A program made the translations under genes and the position numbers. The notes under the pieces were generated by a model. That model was not told the origin of the DNA, made no database searches, and saw only the letters and a program-made list of their open reading frames with translations. Below are positions 20,783-28,945 of a DNA stretch of 64,000 nucleotides, in pieces. Location of the stretch: assembly GCF_000367945.1 (NCBI RefSeq), contig NZ_KB849179.1, positions 1,579,655 to 1,643,654 of the forward strand. The letters are read 5' to 3'. Origin of the DNA: Acinetobacter proteolyticus (lineage in GTDB: Bacteria > Pseudomonadota > Gammaproteobacteria > Pseudomonadales > Moraxellaceae). The number at the start of each line of letters is the position of its first letter. Position 1 is the first letter of the stretch.

Positions 20783-20811
20783 AAAAAAACGAGCATGGCG
20801 CTCGTTTTTTT
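20783..20811 (-). terminator. Terminator after carO
   Basis: The stem AACGAGC / GCTCGTT with a short loop is flanked by an A7 run and a T7 run. It lies just beyond the carO stop and, with the cysB terminator, insulates the convergent genes. Confidence 0.8.
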
Positions 20812-20827
20812 ATACTGAATGCATGGA

Positions 20828-21577
20828 TTAGAACTTAAAGCTCACACCCACTTTTGCAACAGGCATCCATTCATATCTGCTCTTATTGGCAATTTTATCT
20901 GCATCACGATCCGCTGCTGCTTGACCTGACTCAATACCACCCACTTTAACTAAGCCTTCAGATTTCAAGTCAACTTCTGGATTACCAGTGTAGTACGCAC
21001 CAACTTCACCAAATACACCAAAGTTCTTATAAACTGGGCTGTTTAAACCGAATCCTAGGTATGGAGCGATTTGATTATCATAATTTAAATGACCTTTCAC
21101 AGAACCACTGCCACCAGGAGCGTAGTAATTTGAACCATCAATTTTGATTGTATCGTTAGTATTAGATACTGATTTTTTCAAATCATAGCTGTTGTCGATA
21201 TAACCAACACCTGCTGCTACGTACAACGCACGAGCAAATGCATTTTGGTTAGTACCCCATGGATAAATTTCAGCATTTAAATATGCATTTTTATTATCCA
21301 TGTCCATATCATATTTCGTGCCATCAATTTTTAAACTGTCTGACCATGAAATATCGCCACCATTATAACCAAGGCTTAAGCTTACGTATGGATTGACTTT
21401 ATATGAAATTGCACCACCGTAGCCTGTCGTACCGACCTCAGCACGAACTGAAACTGGATCTAAGTATGAAGGGAATGCATAAACTGATTCCTTCACCACT
21501 TGCTCATCTGCTGCAAATGCAGTACCTGCAATCGCTGTTAATGCACCTGCTGCTAACATAACACGCAAAGCTTTCAT
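20828..21577 (-). CDS. carO: outer-membrane channel CarO (Omp29 type)
   Basis: An eight-stranded outer-membrane beta-barrel of the CarO family, linked in A. baumannii to uptake of basic amino acids and, when lost, to lower carbapenem susceptibility. It has a 22-residue signal peptide (ending GTAFA), then conserved CarO segments: VRAEVGTTGYGGAISYKVNP, LSLGYNGGDISWSD, YLNAEIYPWG, and the end YEWMPVAKVGVSFKF with a terminal Phe. The loops carry the variable parts (for example residues 135-160). The 249-residue length fits. Strong GAGGAG site before ATG. The family is essentially confined to Moraxellaceae, so it supports the taxon call. Confidence 0.93.
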   Translation of the reverse strand: MKALRVMLAAGALTAIAGTAFAADEQVVKESVYAFPSYLDPVSVRAEVGTTGYGGAISYKVNPYVSLSLGYNGGDISWSDSLKIDGTKYDMDMDNKNAYLNAEIYPWGTNQNAFARALYVAAGVGYIDNSYDLKKSVSNTNDTIKIDGSNYYAPGGSGSVKGHLNYDNQIAPYLGFGLNSPVYKNFGVFGEVGAYYTGNPEVDLKSEGLVKVGGIESGQAAADRDADKIANKSRYEWMPVAKVGVSFKF

Positions 21578-21823
21578 TGAAGTCTCCTCACAAAACGCTT
21601 TTATTTAAATAAATATATAATTGTTGCTTGTGGACTAAGCATAAAAGAATGATCGCTAACTTTTTATACAGAAACTGATTACTTTTTGTTATTTTTTGAT
21701 ACAAATTCGAAGGAATTATGTATTTCCAAATTATAGATAAAAAACAACAGTCTCCATTTTTATGACATTTTTATTGCTTAATTTTAAAACAATATATTGT
21801 AACTTCTTTTTTCAAAGATTCTG
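21578..21823. other. AT-rich leader upstream of carO
   Basis: Together with the adjoining repeat this is a 563 bp gene-free gap. The left 246 bp are very AT-rich and must carry the carO promoter and 5' leader on the minus strand. No confident -35/-10 pair, operator or small reading frame with a ribosome site was picked out. Confidence 0.5.
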
Positions 21824-22092
21824 AGGGTCTGCTGCCACTTTATCTACGGTTGCGACAATGGAGATTTTTTAGACGATACAAGGCATGGCTTGTGAAGTTT
21901 AGGCTTTCTAAATGAACAAGACATAACGATGTAGCGACAAAAAAACTCCTTGTCCCAAAGGGTTATAGCTAAAATTTCCTCATACTTCGTTATGAAACTT
22001 GGCAAGGGAATAGCCATTACCTACGTTTCATGCCTCGTCTGATAAAATTTTAGCTTATAACGCAACCTATTTATAAAATGGCAACAGACCCT
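21824..22092. mobile_element. 269 bp MITE-like element with 31-32 bp terminal inverted repeats
   Basis: The left end AGGGTCTGCTGCCACTTTAT (21824 on, arm to 21854) is matched in inverted form by the right arm 22061-22092, which ends GGCAACAGACCCT. The arms agree over about 31 bases with a handful of mismatches and both reach a GTTGCG core. Inside is an 11 bp perfect inverted pair, AGCTAAAATTT (21967-21977) and AAATTTTAGCT (22045-22055). No open frame is present. No clean target duplication is seen (CTG on one side, ACA on the other). The form is that of a non-autonomous miniature transposable element or structured dispersed repeat. Confidence 0.75.
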
Positions 22093-22104
22093 ACAAAATT
22101 AGTG

Positions 22105-22110
22105 TAAAAT
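22105..22110 (+). promoter_or_regulatory. candidate extended -10 box for dapD
   Basis: TAAAAT preceded by TG lies 31 bp upstream of the dapD ATG and only 12 bp from the end of the repeat element. The bases 17 bp further up (within the repeat) do not match a -35 box well. If this is the promoter, the element contributes its upstream half. Confidence 0.35.
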
Positions 22111-22140
22111 CTTCAAAATTTTTTTGGAAGAAGGAAGATC

Positions 22141-22962
22141 ATGTCTCAGCTTTCTACAATCATTGAGCAAGCATTTGAAGACCGTGCCAACTATAGCGCA
22201 ACGGACTGCCCAACAGAAATCCGTCAAGCTGTAGAAGAAGCATTGACTGGTTTAGACAACGGCACACTGCGTGTTGCTGAAAAAATCGATGGTGAATGGG
22301 TTGTTCACCAGTGGTTAAAAAAAGCGGTTTTACTTTCATTTAAGTTAAATGATAACAAACCAATTGAAGCGTGTGATCTTCGTTTCTATGACAAAGTAGA
22401 TACTAAATATGCAGGTTGGACTGAAGAACAGTTCAAAGCTGCGGGTGTACGTGTTGTACCGCCTGCTGTAGCTCGTCGTGGTAGTTTCCAAGCGAAAAAT
22501 GTGATTTTGATGCCTTCATATGTCAACATCGGTGCCTATGTAGACGAAGGTACGATGGTTGATACATGGGCTACTGTTGGTTCATGTGCACAAATCGGTA
22601 AAAATGTTCACTTGTCAGGTGGCGTGGGTATCGGTGGTGTTTTAGAGCCATTACAAGCAAACCCAACCATTATTGAAGACAACTGTTTCATCGGTGCACG
22701 TTCTGAAATCGTTGAAGGCGTAATTGTTGAAGAAGGTTCTGTCATCTCAATGGGCGTTTTCATCGGTCAATCAACCAAGATCTTCGATCGTGAAACTGGT
22801 GAAGTTCACTATGGCCGCGTACCAGCAGGTTCTGTGGTTGTTGCCGGTAGCCTTCCATCTAAATGCGGTACTTACAGCCTTTACGCTGCAATTATCGTGA
22901 AAAAAGTAGATGCGAAAACTCGCGCTAAAACCAGCTTGAACGATTTATTACGCGCAGACTAA
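22141..22962 (+). CDS. dapD: 2,3,4,5-tetrahydropyridine-2,6-dicarboxylate N-succinyltransferase
   Basis: Transfers succinyl from succinyl-CoA to tetrahydrodipicolinate in the lysine/diaminopimelate pathway. The 273-residue protein has an N-terminal helical domain and a left-handed beta-helix built of hexapeptide repeats from about residue 105 to 230 (for example [11 protein letters not shown] and [14 protein letters not shown]). Good ribosome site GAAGGAAG before ATG. It stands alone, with a terminator directly after it. Confidence 0.97.
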   Translation: MSQLSTIIEQAFEDRANYSATDCPTEIRQAVEEALTGLDNGTLRVAEKIDGEWVVHQWLKKAVLLSFKLNDNKPIEACDLRFYDKVDTKYAGWTEEQFKAAGVRVVPPAVARRGSFQAKNVILMPSYVNIGAYVDEGTMVDTWATVGSCAQIGKNVHLSGGVGIGGVLEPLQANPTIIEDNCFIGARSEIVEGVIVEEGSVISMGVFIGQSTKIFDRETGEVHYGRVPAGSVVVAGSLPSKCGTYSLYAAIIVKKVDAKTRAKTSLNDLLRAD

Positions 22963-22997
22963 TTTGTAATATTTATTGTGGAACTTGATCGTTCCCT

Positions 22998-23037
22998 GTC
23001 TCTACGATCAGTCATGGTCGTAGAGATTTTGTTTTTT
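22998..23037 (+). terminator. Terminator after dapD
   Basis: A stem of about 12 bp, TCTCTACGATCA / TGGTCGTAGAGA (one G:T pair), has a 4-nt loop and is followed by a T-rich tract ending in six T. Confidence 0.8.
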
Positions 23038-23081
23038 ATGTAGCATGCTGCTTGTGTAGCACCTGTTTGTGGTAACTGTTT

Positions 23082-23792
23082 ATGGCTTCCTTACGTTCTT
23101 CTGCAATTCCTGTCTCCGATCCTGCGGCTGGTTTACGCATCACGGAGATCTTTTACTCTTTGCAAGGCGAAGCGAATACCTTTGGTTTGCCCACTGTATT
23201 TATTCGTTTAACAGGTTGCCCTTTACGCTGTAGTTATTGTGATACGACCTACTCTTTTGAAGGTGGTGAGCGTTTATCGCTTGAACACATCATTGAAACT
23301 GCAAGCCAACATAAAACGCCCTACATTTGTGTCACTGGCGGCGAGCCGCTTGCTCAGCCAAATTGCCTGATTTTACTACAGCGCCTCTGTGACCTCGGAT
23401 TTGAAGTTTCCTTGGAAACCAGTGGAGCCTTGGATGTTTCTAAAGTCGATCCACGTGTTTCTAAAGTACTTGATTTAAAAACACCGACTTCTAAAGAAGA
23501 TCACCGAAATCTATACAGTAATCTTGACTATTTAACATCTCATGATCAGATTAAATTTGTGATCTGTAATCGTGAAGATTATGAGTGGTCTAGACAACAA
23601 CTCGAACAATTTCAATTGCAAGATAAAGTGAGTACGGTATGGTTCTCGCCTGCTTTTGCAGTTGAAAAAGGTGCTGTTGGCTTGCCTGCATTGGCGCGCG
23701 ATTTAGCACAGTGGATTTTGGATGACCACCTCCCTGTTCGCTTCCAATTACAGTTGCATAAACTGTTATGGAATGATGAATCTGGTCGTTAA
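23082..23792 (+). CDS. queE: 7-carboxy-7-deazaguanine synthase QueE
   Basis: Radical SAM enzyme that contracts the CPH4 ring to 7-carboxy-7-deazaguanine on the way to queuosine. The iron-sulfur motif is CPLRCSYC (CX3CX2C, near residues 46-53), following FYSLQGEANTFGLPTVFIR, and the SAM-binding CVTGGEPL motif is near residue 82. The 236-residue length fits. The queC gene begins 60 bp downstream, so the two form a preQ0 synthesis pair. Confidence 0.95.
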   Translation: MASLRSSAIPVSDPAAGLRITEIFYSLQGEANTFGLPTVFIRLTGCPLRCSYCDTTYSFEGGERLSLEHIIETASQHKTPYICVTGGEPLAQPNCLILLQRLCDLGFEVSLETSGALDVSKVDPRVSKVLDLKTPTSKEDHRNLYSNLDYLTSHDQIKFVICNREDYEWSRQQLEQFQLQDKVSTVWFSPAFAVEKGAVGLPALARDLAQWILDDHLPVRFQLQLHKLLWNDESGR

Positions 23793-23852
23793 AACTCACA
23801 AAGACCGTTCTGTAACATCGAACAGCTTTTCAAATTTATTTTAGGTTGAATC

Positions 23853-24533
23853 ATGGAAAATAATATGCGTTCTCGTGCCATCGTATTATTGTCTGGTGGC
23901 TTAGACTCAACAACGTGTCTTGCCTGGGCACAAGCAAACTATGAATGTATTGCTTTAAGTTTTATGTACGGTCAACGTTCGACCACAGAGCTTGATGCAG
24001 CAAAAGCACTTGCACAACGTGCAGGCGTAGAACACCGTATCATTAATATTGATTTGGGTAATTTAGGTGGTTCTGCGCTTACAGATCATAACATTGAAGT
24101 CCCAGAACAATTACAAGAAGGCATTCCTGTAACTTATGTTCCAGCACGTAACACTATTTTCTTATCTTATGCACTTGCTGCAGCCGAGGTTTTTGACGCT
24201 GCTGCCATCGTCATTGGAATCAATGCTGTTGATTATTCAGGATATCCGGACTGCCGCCCTGAATTTATTGATGCTTTTGCCAACTTGGCTCGTCTCGCGA
24301 CGAAAGCAGGCGTTGAAGGAAAACCCCTTAAAATTGAAACACCTTTGTTACATTTATCCAAAGCGAATATTATACGCTTAGGTATCGAACATGGCGTAGA
24401 CTATAGTCAAACGGTATCCTGCTATCAGGCAGATGCTCAAGGACGTGCATGTGGCAAATGCGACAGTTGTCGTTTACGTCAACAAGGTTTTATCGAAGCA
24501 GGTATTGCGGATCCTACGCGCTACGCTGAATAA
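23853..24533 (+). CDS. queC: 7-cyano-7-deazaguanine synthase QueC
   Basis: ATP-dependent conversion of 7-carboxy-7-deazaguanine to preQ0. The PP-loop [10 protein letters not shown] is at about residues 12-21, and the C-terminal zinc site is [17 protein letters not shown]. The 226-residue length fits. Two ATG starts are possible (23853 and four codons later). No preQ1-type aptamer was recognised upstream of the queEC pair. Confidence 0.96.
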   Translation: MENNMRSRAIVLLSGGLDSTTCLAWAQANYECIALSFMYGQRSTTELDAAKALAQRAGVEHRIINIDLGNLGGSALTDHNIEVPEQLQEGIPVTYVPARNTIFLSYALAAAEVFDAAAIVIGINAVDYSGYPDCRPEFIDAFANLARLATKAGVEGKPLKIETPLLHLSKANIIRLGIEHGVDYSQTVSCYQADAQGRACGKCDSCRLRQQGFIEAGIADPTRYAE

Positions 24534-24563
24534 CCGATATAGGGTAAAAATTAGGTACATTAT

Positions 24564-24989
24564 ATGAAGTTTTCTAAATCAAATCTTATTCTTTCTACAA
24601 TGATGTCAGCTGCTGCATTATTTGCAACGGCAACTCACGCAGCTGATAATCCATTACAAACTGCGTATAAAAGTACCAATGTAAAATCAGCATTGGTCAA
24701 TGTATGTAAAGACCAAACTGCAAAAGGCGGTAAATTAACAGCAGCGGAAGTGAGCAAATTCTGTGGTTGTCAAATTGACGCACAAGGTAAAGTAACTGAA
24801 GCACAAAAATGGGAAATCCAAAGCGCAATCAATGCGAAGAAAAGCCCAAGTACTCTAGGTTTTGTACAACAGCAAAATAAAGACTTACAAGCTTGCCTAG
24901 GTGCACCGCTTGTGAGCAAGTTAGAAAAGCTCACTGAAGAAGCAATGAAAGCTGCTCAGCAACAGCAGCAGCAAGCGCCGAAAAAATAA
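24564..24989 (+). CDS. exported hypothetical protein with paired cysteines
   Basis: Not assigned to a known function. The 141-residue protein has a signal peptide of about 26 residues (cleavage after THA), and the mature part has four cysteines: Cys48, a CGC pair at 67-69, and Cys111. This spacing suggests two disulfides in the periplasm. The C-terminus is a Gln/Ala/Lys-rich tail with five consecutive Gln. It lies 30 bp after queC on the same strand and ends at a strong terminator, so it may be the last gene of the queEC transcript, but no functional link is evident. Confidence 0.8.
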   Translation: MKFSKSNLILSTMMSAAALFATATHAADNPLQTAYKSTNVKSALVNVCKDQTAKGGKLTAAEVSKFCGCQIDAQGKVTEAQKWEIQSAINAKKSPSTLGFVQQQNKDLQACLGAPLVSKLEKLTEEAMKAAQQQQQQAPKK

Positions 24990-25006
24990 GCTTGTCTTGT
25001 CCAGAA

Positions 25007-25037
25007 CAAAGCCTGCATTTATGCAGGCTTTTTTTAT
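25007..25037 (+). terminator. Terminator after the exported hypothetical protein
   Basis: The stem AAGCCTGCAT / ATGCAGGCTT is followed by seven T. It falls inside a longer frame open from 24997, which argues that the next gene really starts at 25084. Confidence 0.85.
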
Positions 25038-25083
25038 CGAGTTTGTTAAAATCTCATTTATTTTGAATCAATTGAATAAGATC

Positions 25084-25770
25084 ATGCAGGATCAATGGAA
25101 AATCAATGCCGAACGACGAAAATCAATCGTCTCTTTTAGTGGTGGCAAAGACAGTTCTCTCGCCCTATATCACGCCATGCAAACAGGTACAGTGATCGGG
25201 TTAATTATGATGTTAGAAGAACAAGGCCAACGCTCTCGTTCACATGCAATGCCACTGGAAATTATTCGCGCACAAGCAGAGTCCATTGGTTTGCCAGTGT
25301 ATATGGCATCATCCAGTTGGGCTGATTATGAAAGTAAATTTATTGCCCTACTCGATCAAGCCAAACAACACGGTGCCAAAGTACTGGTAACGGGGGATCT
25401 GGATATGCCTCAACATGGCTGCTGGCATGATCGTGTTACCCAACAAGTGGGATTGAAATTAGGGATGCCGCTGTGGTTACGCCCGCATAAAGAAGTCGTA
25501 GAAGAGTTTATCAATCTTGGTTTTCGCAGTGTTCTCGTAACGGTTAATCTTAAACTCGGCATGAAAGTCGAAGATTTAGGCAAAATGCTCACGCTGGAAT
25601 ACATCCAAGAATTAGAAAATCGTGGCATTGATCCATGTGGTGAAGGTGGAGAATTCCACACCACCGTGATTGATGGACCAATTTTTAACAAAGCTATTCC
25701 TGTACGCCAAGGTGATATTGTTTATCATGAGGAATATGCTTTTTTACCGCTTGAGCTTGAACAACATTAA
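25084..25770 (+). CDS. Dph6-like ATP pyrophosphatase
   Basis: A PP-loop ATPase of the diphthine-ammonia ligase / MJ0570-like family (COG2102). The motif VSFSGGKDSSLALYHA lies at about residues 14-29, and the conserved GEGGEFHT segment typical of this family is near residue 180. Bacteria lack diphthamide, so the true substrate is unknown; B12-related amidation is one proposal for bacterial relatives. The ATG at 25084 (228 residues) is chosen because the upstream part of the open frame overlaps a terminator. Followed 20 bp later by a peroxiredoxin gene. Confidence 0.86.
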   Translation: MQDQWKINAERRKSIVSFSGGKDSSLALYHAMQTGTVIGLIMMLEEQGQRSRSHAMPLEIIRAQAESIGLPVYMASSSWADYESKFIALLDQAKQHGAKVLVTGDLDMPQHGCWHDRVTQQVGLKLGMPLWLRPHKEVVEEFINLGFRSVLVTVNLKLGMKVEDLGKMLTLEYIQELENRGIDPCGEGGEFHTTVIDGPIFNKAIPVRQGDIVYHEEYAFLPLELEQH

Positions 25771-25789
25771 TTTTATCGAAGGATGAACA

Positions 25790-26251
25790 ATGTCTGAGAA
25801 TATTCAATTACCGAATCACAGCTTTCCAACCACACAAGGTGAAATCAATCTGGCCGAGACGGGCAGTGAATGGTTGGTTCTCTATTTCTATCCTAAAGAC
25901 TCAACCCCGGGCTGTACCACTCAAGCAGTGGGCTTTTCTTGCTTAAAAGACCAATTTGATGCGTTAAACTGCCAGATTATCGGGGTATCTCGTGATTCAG
26001 TTAAAGCACATCAGAACTTTACCGAAAAGCAATCGCTCAGCATTGATCTAATCAGTGATAAAGAAGAAGTGCTATGTAAACACTTCGATGTGATCAAAGA
26101 AAAAAATATGTATGGCAAACAAGTGATGGGCATCGAACGCTCAACTTTTATTTTCCATAACCAGAAATTGGTCAAAAGCTATCGTAAGGTCAAGGCTGCT
26201 GGACATGCAGAACAAGTGCTTGAAGACTTAAAAGCATTGCAATCAGCATAA
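25790..26251 (+). CDS. bcp: Bcp-type peroxiredoxin
   Basis: Thioredoxin-dependent peroxidase of the AhpC/TSA Bcp group. The peroxidatic cysteine is in DSTPGCTTQAVGFSC (near residue 42). The usual partner cysteine five residues later (GCTxEAC) is replaced by Val, while another Cys lies nearby in FSCLKDQF, so the resolving step may differ from E. coli Bcp. The 153-residue length fits. It has GGATG-type spacing after the ATP pyrophosphatase gene and a terminator after it. Confidence 0.92.
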   Translation: MSENIQLPNHSFPTTQGEINLAETGSEWLVLYFYPKDSTPGCTTQAVGFSCLKDQFDALNCQIIGVSRDSVKAHQNFTEKQSLSIDLISDKEEVLCKHFDVIKEKNMYGKQVMGIERSTFIFHNQKLVKSYRKVKAAGHAEQVLEDLKALQSA

Positions 26252-26265
26252 TCATGTTAAGTAAC

Positions 26266-26294
26266 AAAAAAGCGAGTTAAAGACTCGCTTTTTT
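26266..26294 (+). terminator. Terminator after bcp
   Basis: The stem AAAAAAGCGAGT / ACTCGCTTTTTT with a 5-nt loop, symmetrical A and T runs. Confidence 0.85.
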
Positions 26295-26371
26295 GATTTA
26301 AGCAAATTGCCCTCAGCTTTACCATTGACGTATGATAAATAGATTAAAAGAACAAATTAAAGACATTGAAA

Positions 26372-26941
26372 ATGACTCATCTTAATGCGTTTTTGTCCCT
26401 ATCCTTGTTATTTTTTCTAGTGGCATGTAACTCCAATGCACCTACGACTTCTCAAGATTCTGCTCCCTTAGTCGCTCAAATTCAAAAATCAGCCACTGAA
26501 ATACGCTGCCAAGACCTACAAAACCCGGCTTATCAACAAGTGTTGCTTGATGCAATTAATGAAATTCGGCAACATCCACGTCAATGTGGTGGACAGCATT
26601 TTCCCGCAGTTGCCCCACTCAGATGGAATAATCACTTATATCAAAGTGCTTTTGCTCATGCCGAAGATATGGCGCAGTACAGTGTGCTTGGACATGTGAG
26701 TAGCACAGGTCAAGATTTTAGAACCCGTCTAAAACAAACACAATTTAAAGGTCGAGGCGGCGGTGAAAACGTAGCACGTGGACAAAAAAATTTAAATGAT
26801 GTGATGGCAACATGGCTTGCCAGTCCTGTGCATTGTCGTAATTTAATGCACCCCAAATTTACAGACTATGCGCTGGCCTGTACAGTCGATACCTCAACTA
26901 AGCAAAAGAGTTATTGGACTCAACAATTTGCTGTTCGCTAA
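26372..26941 (+). CDS. CAP-domain (SCP/PR1-like) lipoprotein
   Basis: A lipoprotein with signal peptide and lipobox LVAC (Cys19), followed by a CAP domain: YQSAFAHAEDMAQYSVLGH, then GRGGGENVARG and the CRNLMHPKFTDYALAC end. The conserved His and Glu of the CAP cavity (HAEDM and GEN) are present. Bacterial CAP proteins have no settled activity; an envelope role is likely. The ATG at 26372 is used; a TTG two codons earlier is also open. The stop is 11 bp before the next gene. Confidence 0.87.
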   Translation: MTHLNAFLSLSLLFFLVACNSNAPTTSQDSAPLVAQIQKSATEIRCQDLQNPAYQQVLLDAINEIRQHPRQCGGQHFPAVAPLRWNNHLYQSAFAHAEDMAQYSVLGHVSSTGQDFRTRLKQTQFKGRGGGENVARGQKNLNDVMATWLASPVHCRNLMHPKFTDYALACTVDTSTKQKSYWTQQFAVR

Positions 26942-26952
26942 GAGGAAGAACC

Positions 26953-27315
26953 ATGCAATCTGGCTCAATTACCCCGATTTTTCGTATTTTTGATATTGAA
27001 CTTGCGCAAGCATTTTATCTTGAGTATTTGGGCTTCCAATTGGACTGGCAACATACTTTTGGGGATAACTTCCCTGTTTATCTACAGATTTCCAAAGGCG
27101 ATTGCATTATCCACTTATCGGAACATTTTGGTGATGCCAGTCCACACAGCGCCATTCGTATTTATTGGGAAAATATTTCTTTGCTTCATACTGAATTAGA
27201 TGTAAAAGACTATAAATTTGCCAAACCTCAAATTGAGAAGACAGATTGGGAAACCTTAGAGCTTAGCATCACCGATCCTTTTTCCAATCGAATTATCTTT
27301 TGGGAAGATGCCTAG
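26953..27315 (+). CDS. glyoxalase/bleomycin-resistance family protein
   Basis: A 120-residue vicinal-oxygen-chelate protein. It has the split repeat typical of the fold: ITPIFRIFDIELAQAFYLEYLGFQLDW at the N-terminus and the closing ITDPFSNRIIFWED. The ATG at 26953 has an excellent AGAGGAAG site; the frame is open further upstream but overlaps the CAP gene. It resembles bleomycin-binding proteins of the VOC family, but no drug resistance should be inferred. Likely co-transcribed with the CAP lipoprotein gene. Confidence 0.82.
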   Translation: MQSGSITPIFRIFDIELAQAFYLEYLGFQLDWQHTFGDNFPVYLQISKGDCIIHLSEHFGDASPHSAIRIYWENISLLHTELDVKDYKFAKPQIEKTDWETLELSITDPFSNRIIFWEDA

Positions 27316-27330
27316 CCTCTCTCCAAGCAA

Positions 27331-27903
27331 TCAAGCTTCATCAATATTGGAAGGATCATTGTGCTTAAACTTTTGTTGTAGTTGTTGATATATCGCTGAT
27401 TTTTGAAACTCACTCAGAAACTGGATCGTCCCTTGTGGGAAAAATTCAGTTTGAATCTCTCCACGATAATAAGCTTCTCGCATTGGCGTTGCTGAAATTG
27501 AATCTTTCAAACTGTCTAATTCAACCATCTGCCACTCAGGGAATAAACGTAAATAATACGAAGACTCATCCTTAAAGTGACCAATCAATCCCACTTTTGC
27601 ATTGGGCTGAATGACAGCATTGACTAAATCTTTAACTTGTTTAACCCATTTTTCATCGTTATAGACATCGACAACATGCACAAAATGAATCCGCTTTTGC
27701 TCTTGTTCAGAAAAGTTCGACAAAATCATCTGTTCACGTTCAGTGGCCAAAAAAGGATTCTTGATATTCCGCTCCGATTGAGCCGAGCCTAAAGCCAAGA
27801 TCACGTTCTGACTTTGTTGTAATGCAATTTCAATGGTTTGCATATGCGCCAAATGAAAAGGCTGAAAGCGTCCAATAAAAACAAGATAGTCAAATGTGTA
27901 CAT
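27331..27903 (-). CDS. nadM: NadM-type nicotinamide-nucleotide adenylyltransferase
   Basis: A nucleotidyltransferase expected to make NAD from NMN and ATP. The HxGH-type signature is FIGRFQPFHLAHMQTI near residues 9-24, and the ISxTxxR-like motif is DSISATPMRE. The start at 27903 (MYTFDYLVF) matches the short N-termini of NadM proteins; the frame is open to an ATG at 27963 that would add 20 polar residues. No NUDIX domain is attached, unlike bifunctional NadM-NUDIX forms. It is divergent from the enoyl-CoA hydratase gene. Confidence 0.82.
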   Translation of the reverse strand: MYTFDYLVFIGRFQPFHLAHMQTIEIALQQSQNVILALGSAQSERNIKNPFLATEREQMILSNFSEQEQKRIHFVHVVDVYNDEKWVKQVKDLVNAVIQPNAKVGLIGHFKDESSYYLRLFPEWQMVELDSLKDSISATPMREAYYRGEIQTEFFPQGTIQFLSEFQKSAIYQQLQQKFKHNDPSNIDEA

Positions 27904-28010
27904 AGGCGTAATTTCACTTTTTGTGAACTCATCAGTTGTGTCATTCAGATAAATATGCGACATAATGAGGGCACTTAAAAATCAATCTGGATTAAAGCAA
28001 GGATAGTACG

Positions 28011-28811
28011 ATGACACTTAGCTGTATTCAACAACCTCATCAACATTTGCAAGCAAATTTAGAAGATGGCGTACTCACCTTAGCCATTAACCGTTCAGAA
28101 GCAAAAAATGCACTCTATGGTGAACTTTATCTTTGGATCGCAAAAGCTTTGGATGAAGCCGATGCGGATAAAGACGTTCGTGTGGTGATCTTCCGTGGTG
28201 CAGAACAAGACTTTACTGCGGGTAATGACATGAAAGACTTTATGGGCTTTATCCAAAAGCCACATGAAGGTAAAGCTGGCGATCAACCTCCATTTGTCTT
28301 ATTAAAAGCTGCTGCGCGTTTTTCTAAACCACTTATTATTGCAGTCAAAGGGGTGGCGATTGGTATTGGTGTCACAATTTTATTACACGCCGACCTCGTT
28401 TTTGCAGACAATACTGCCCTATTCCAAATTCCATTTGTCAGCCTGGGTTTGTCTCCAGAAGGTGCTGCAAGTCGTTTATTGGTGAAACAAGCGGGTTATC
28501 AAAAAGCAGCTGAGTTATTATTCACAGCGAAAAAATTTGATGCAGCGACTGCGGTGAAAGCCAATCTGGTGAACGACGTGGTTGAAGATGTCTATGCAAC
28601 TGCACAGCAGACAGCACAACATTTGGCAGCATTACCATTGGCTTCGATCAAACAAAGTAAAGCGTTGATGAAACAAGACTTGGCTGAAATCATAGCCTGT
28701 GTGGATGATGAAGCTGAAATCTTTATGCAACGCGTGCGCTCACCAGAAATGATGGAAGCCGTACAAGCCTTTATGCAAAAACGTAAGCCTGATTTTTCTC
28801 AGTTTAATTAA
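28011..28811 (+). CDS. enoyl-CoA hydratase/isomerase family protein
   Basis: A crotonase-fold protein of 266 residues. The oxyanion-hole segments are visible: EQDFTAGNDMKDF near residue 63 and AVKGVAIGIGVTILLHADLVFA near residue 107, followed by PEGAASRLLVKQAG, where the catalytic Glu is expected. It may serve fatty-acid or aromatic-acid beta-oxidation, but no neighbour points to a pathway. Monocistronic, with a terminator downstream. Confidence 0.9.
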   Translation: MTLSCIQQPHQHLQANLEDGVLTLAINRSEAKNALYGELYLWIAKALDEADADKDVRVVIFRGAEQDFTAGNDMKDFMGFIQKPHEGKAGDQPPFVLLKAAARFSKPLIIAVKGVAIGIGVTILLHADLVFADNTALFQIPFVSLGLSPEGAASRLLVKQAGYQKAAELLFTAKKFDAATAVKANLVNDVVEDVYATAQQTAQHLAALPLASIKQSKALMKQDLAEIIACVDDEAEIFMQRVRSPEMMEAVQAFMQKRKPDFSQFN

Positions 28812-28834
28812 TGCGATAGGCGTTCATTAAACTC

Positions 28835-28867
28835 AGCCACTTCGTTGCTCAACTTAGTGGCTTTTTT
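28835..28867 (+). terminator. Terminator after the enoyl-CoA hydratase gene
   Basis: The stem AGCCACT / AGTGGCT with a loop of about 12 nt, followed by TTTTTT. Confidence 0.7.
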
Positions 28868-28945
28868 ATTTTCATCATTCTTCTAGATATTCAACATCGG
28901 ACAGACTAAGCTCAAGCTAGATTAAAATTAGATTGCACAGAATTT

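Noticed and set aside
22963..23081. preQ1 riboswitch upstream of queE
   Set aside because: The segment holds the dapD terminator, and no conserved aptamer bases or pseudoknot were recognised.
24997..25083. Upstream extension of the ATP-pyrophosphatase frame
   Set aside because: It lies over a strong terminator and is absent from the family; the ATG at 25084 is preferred.
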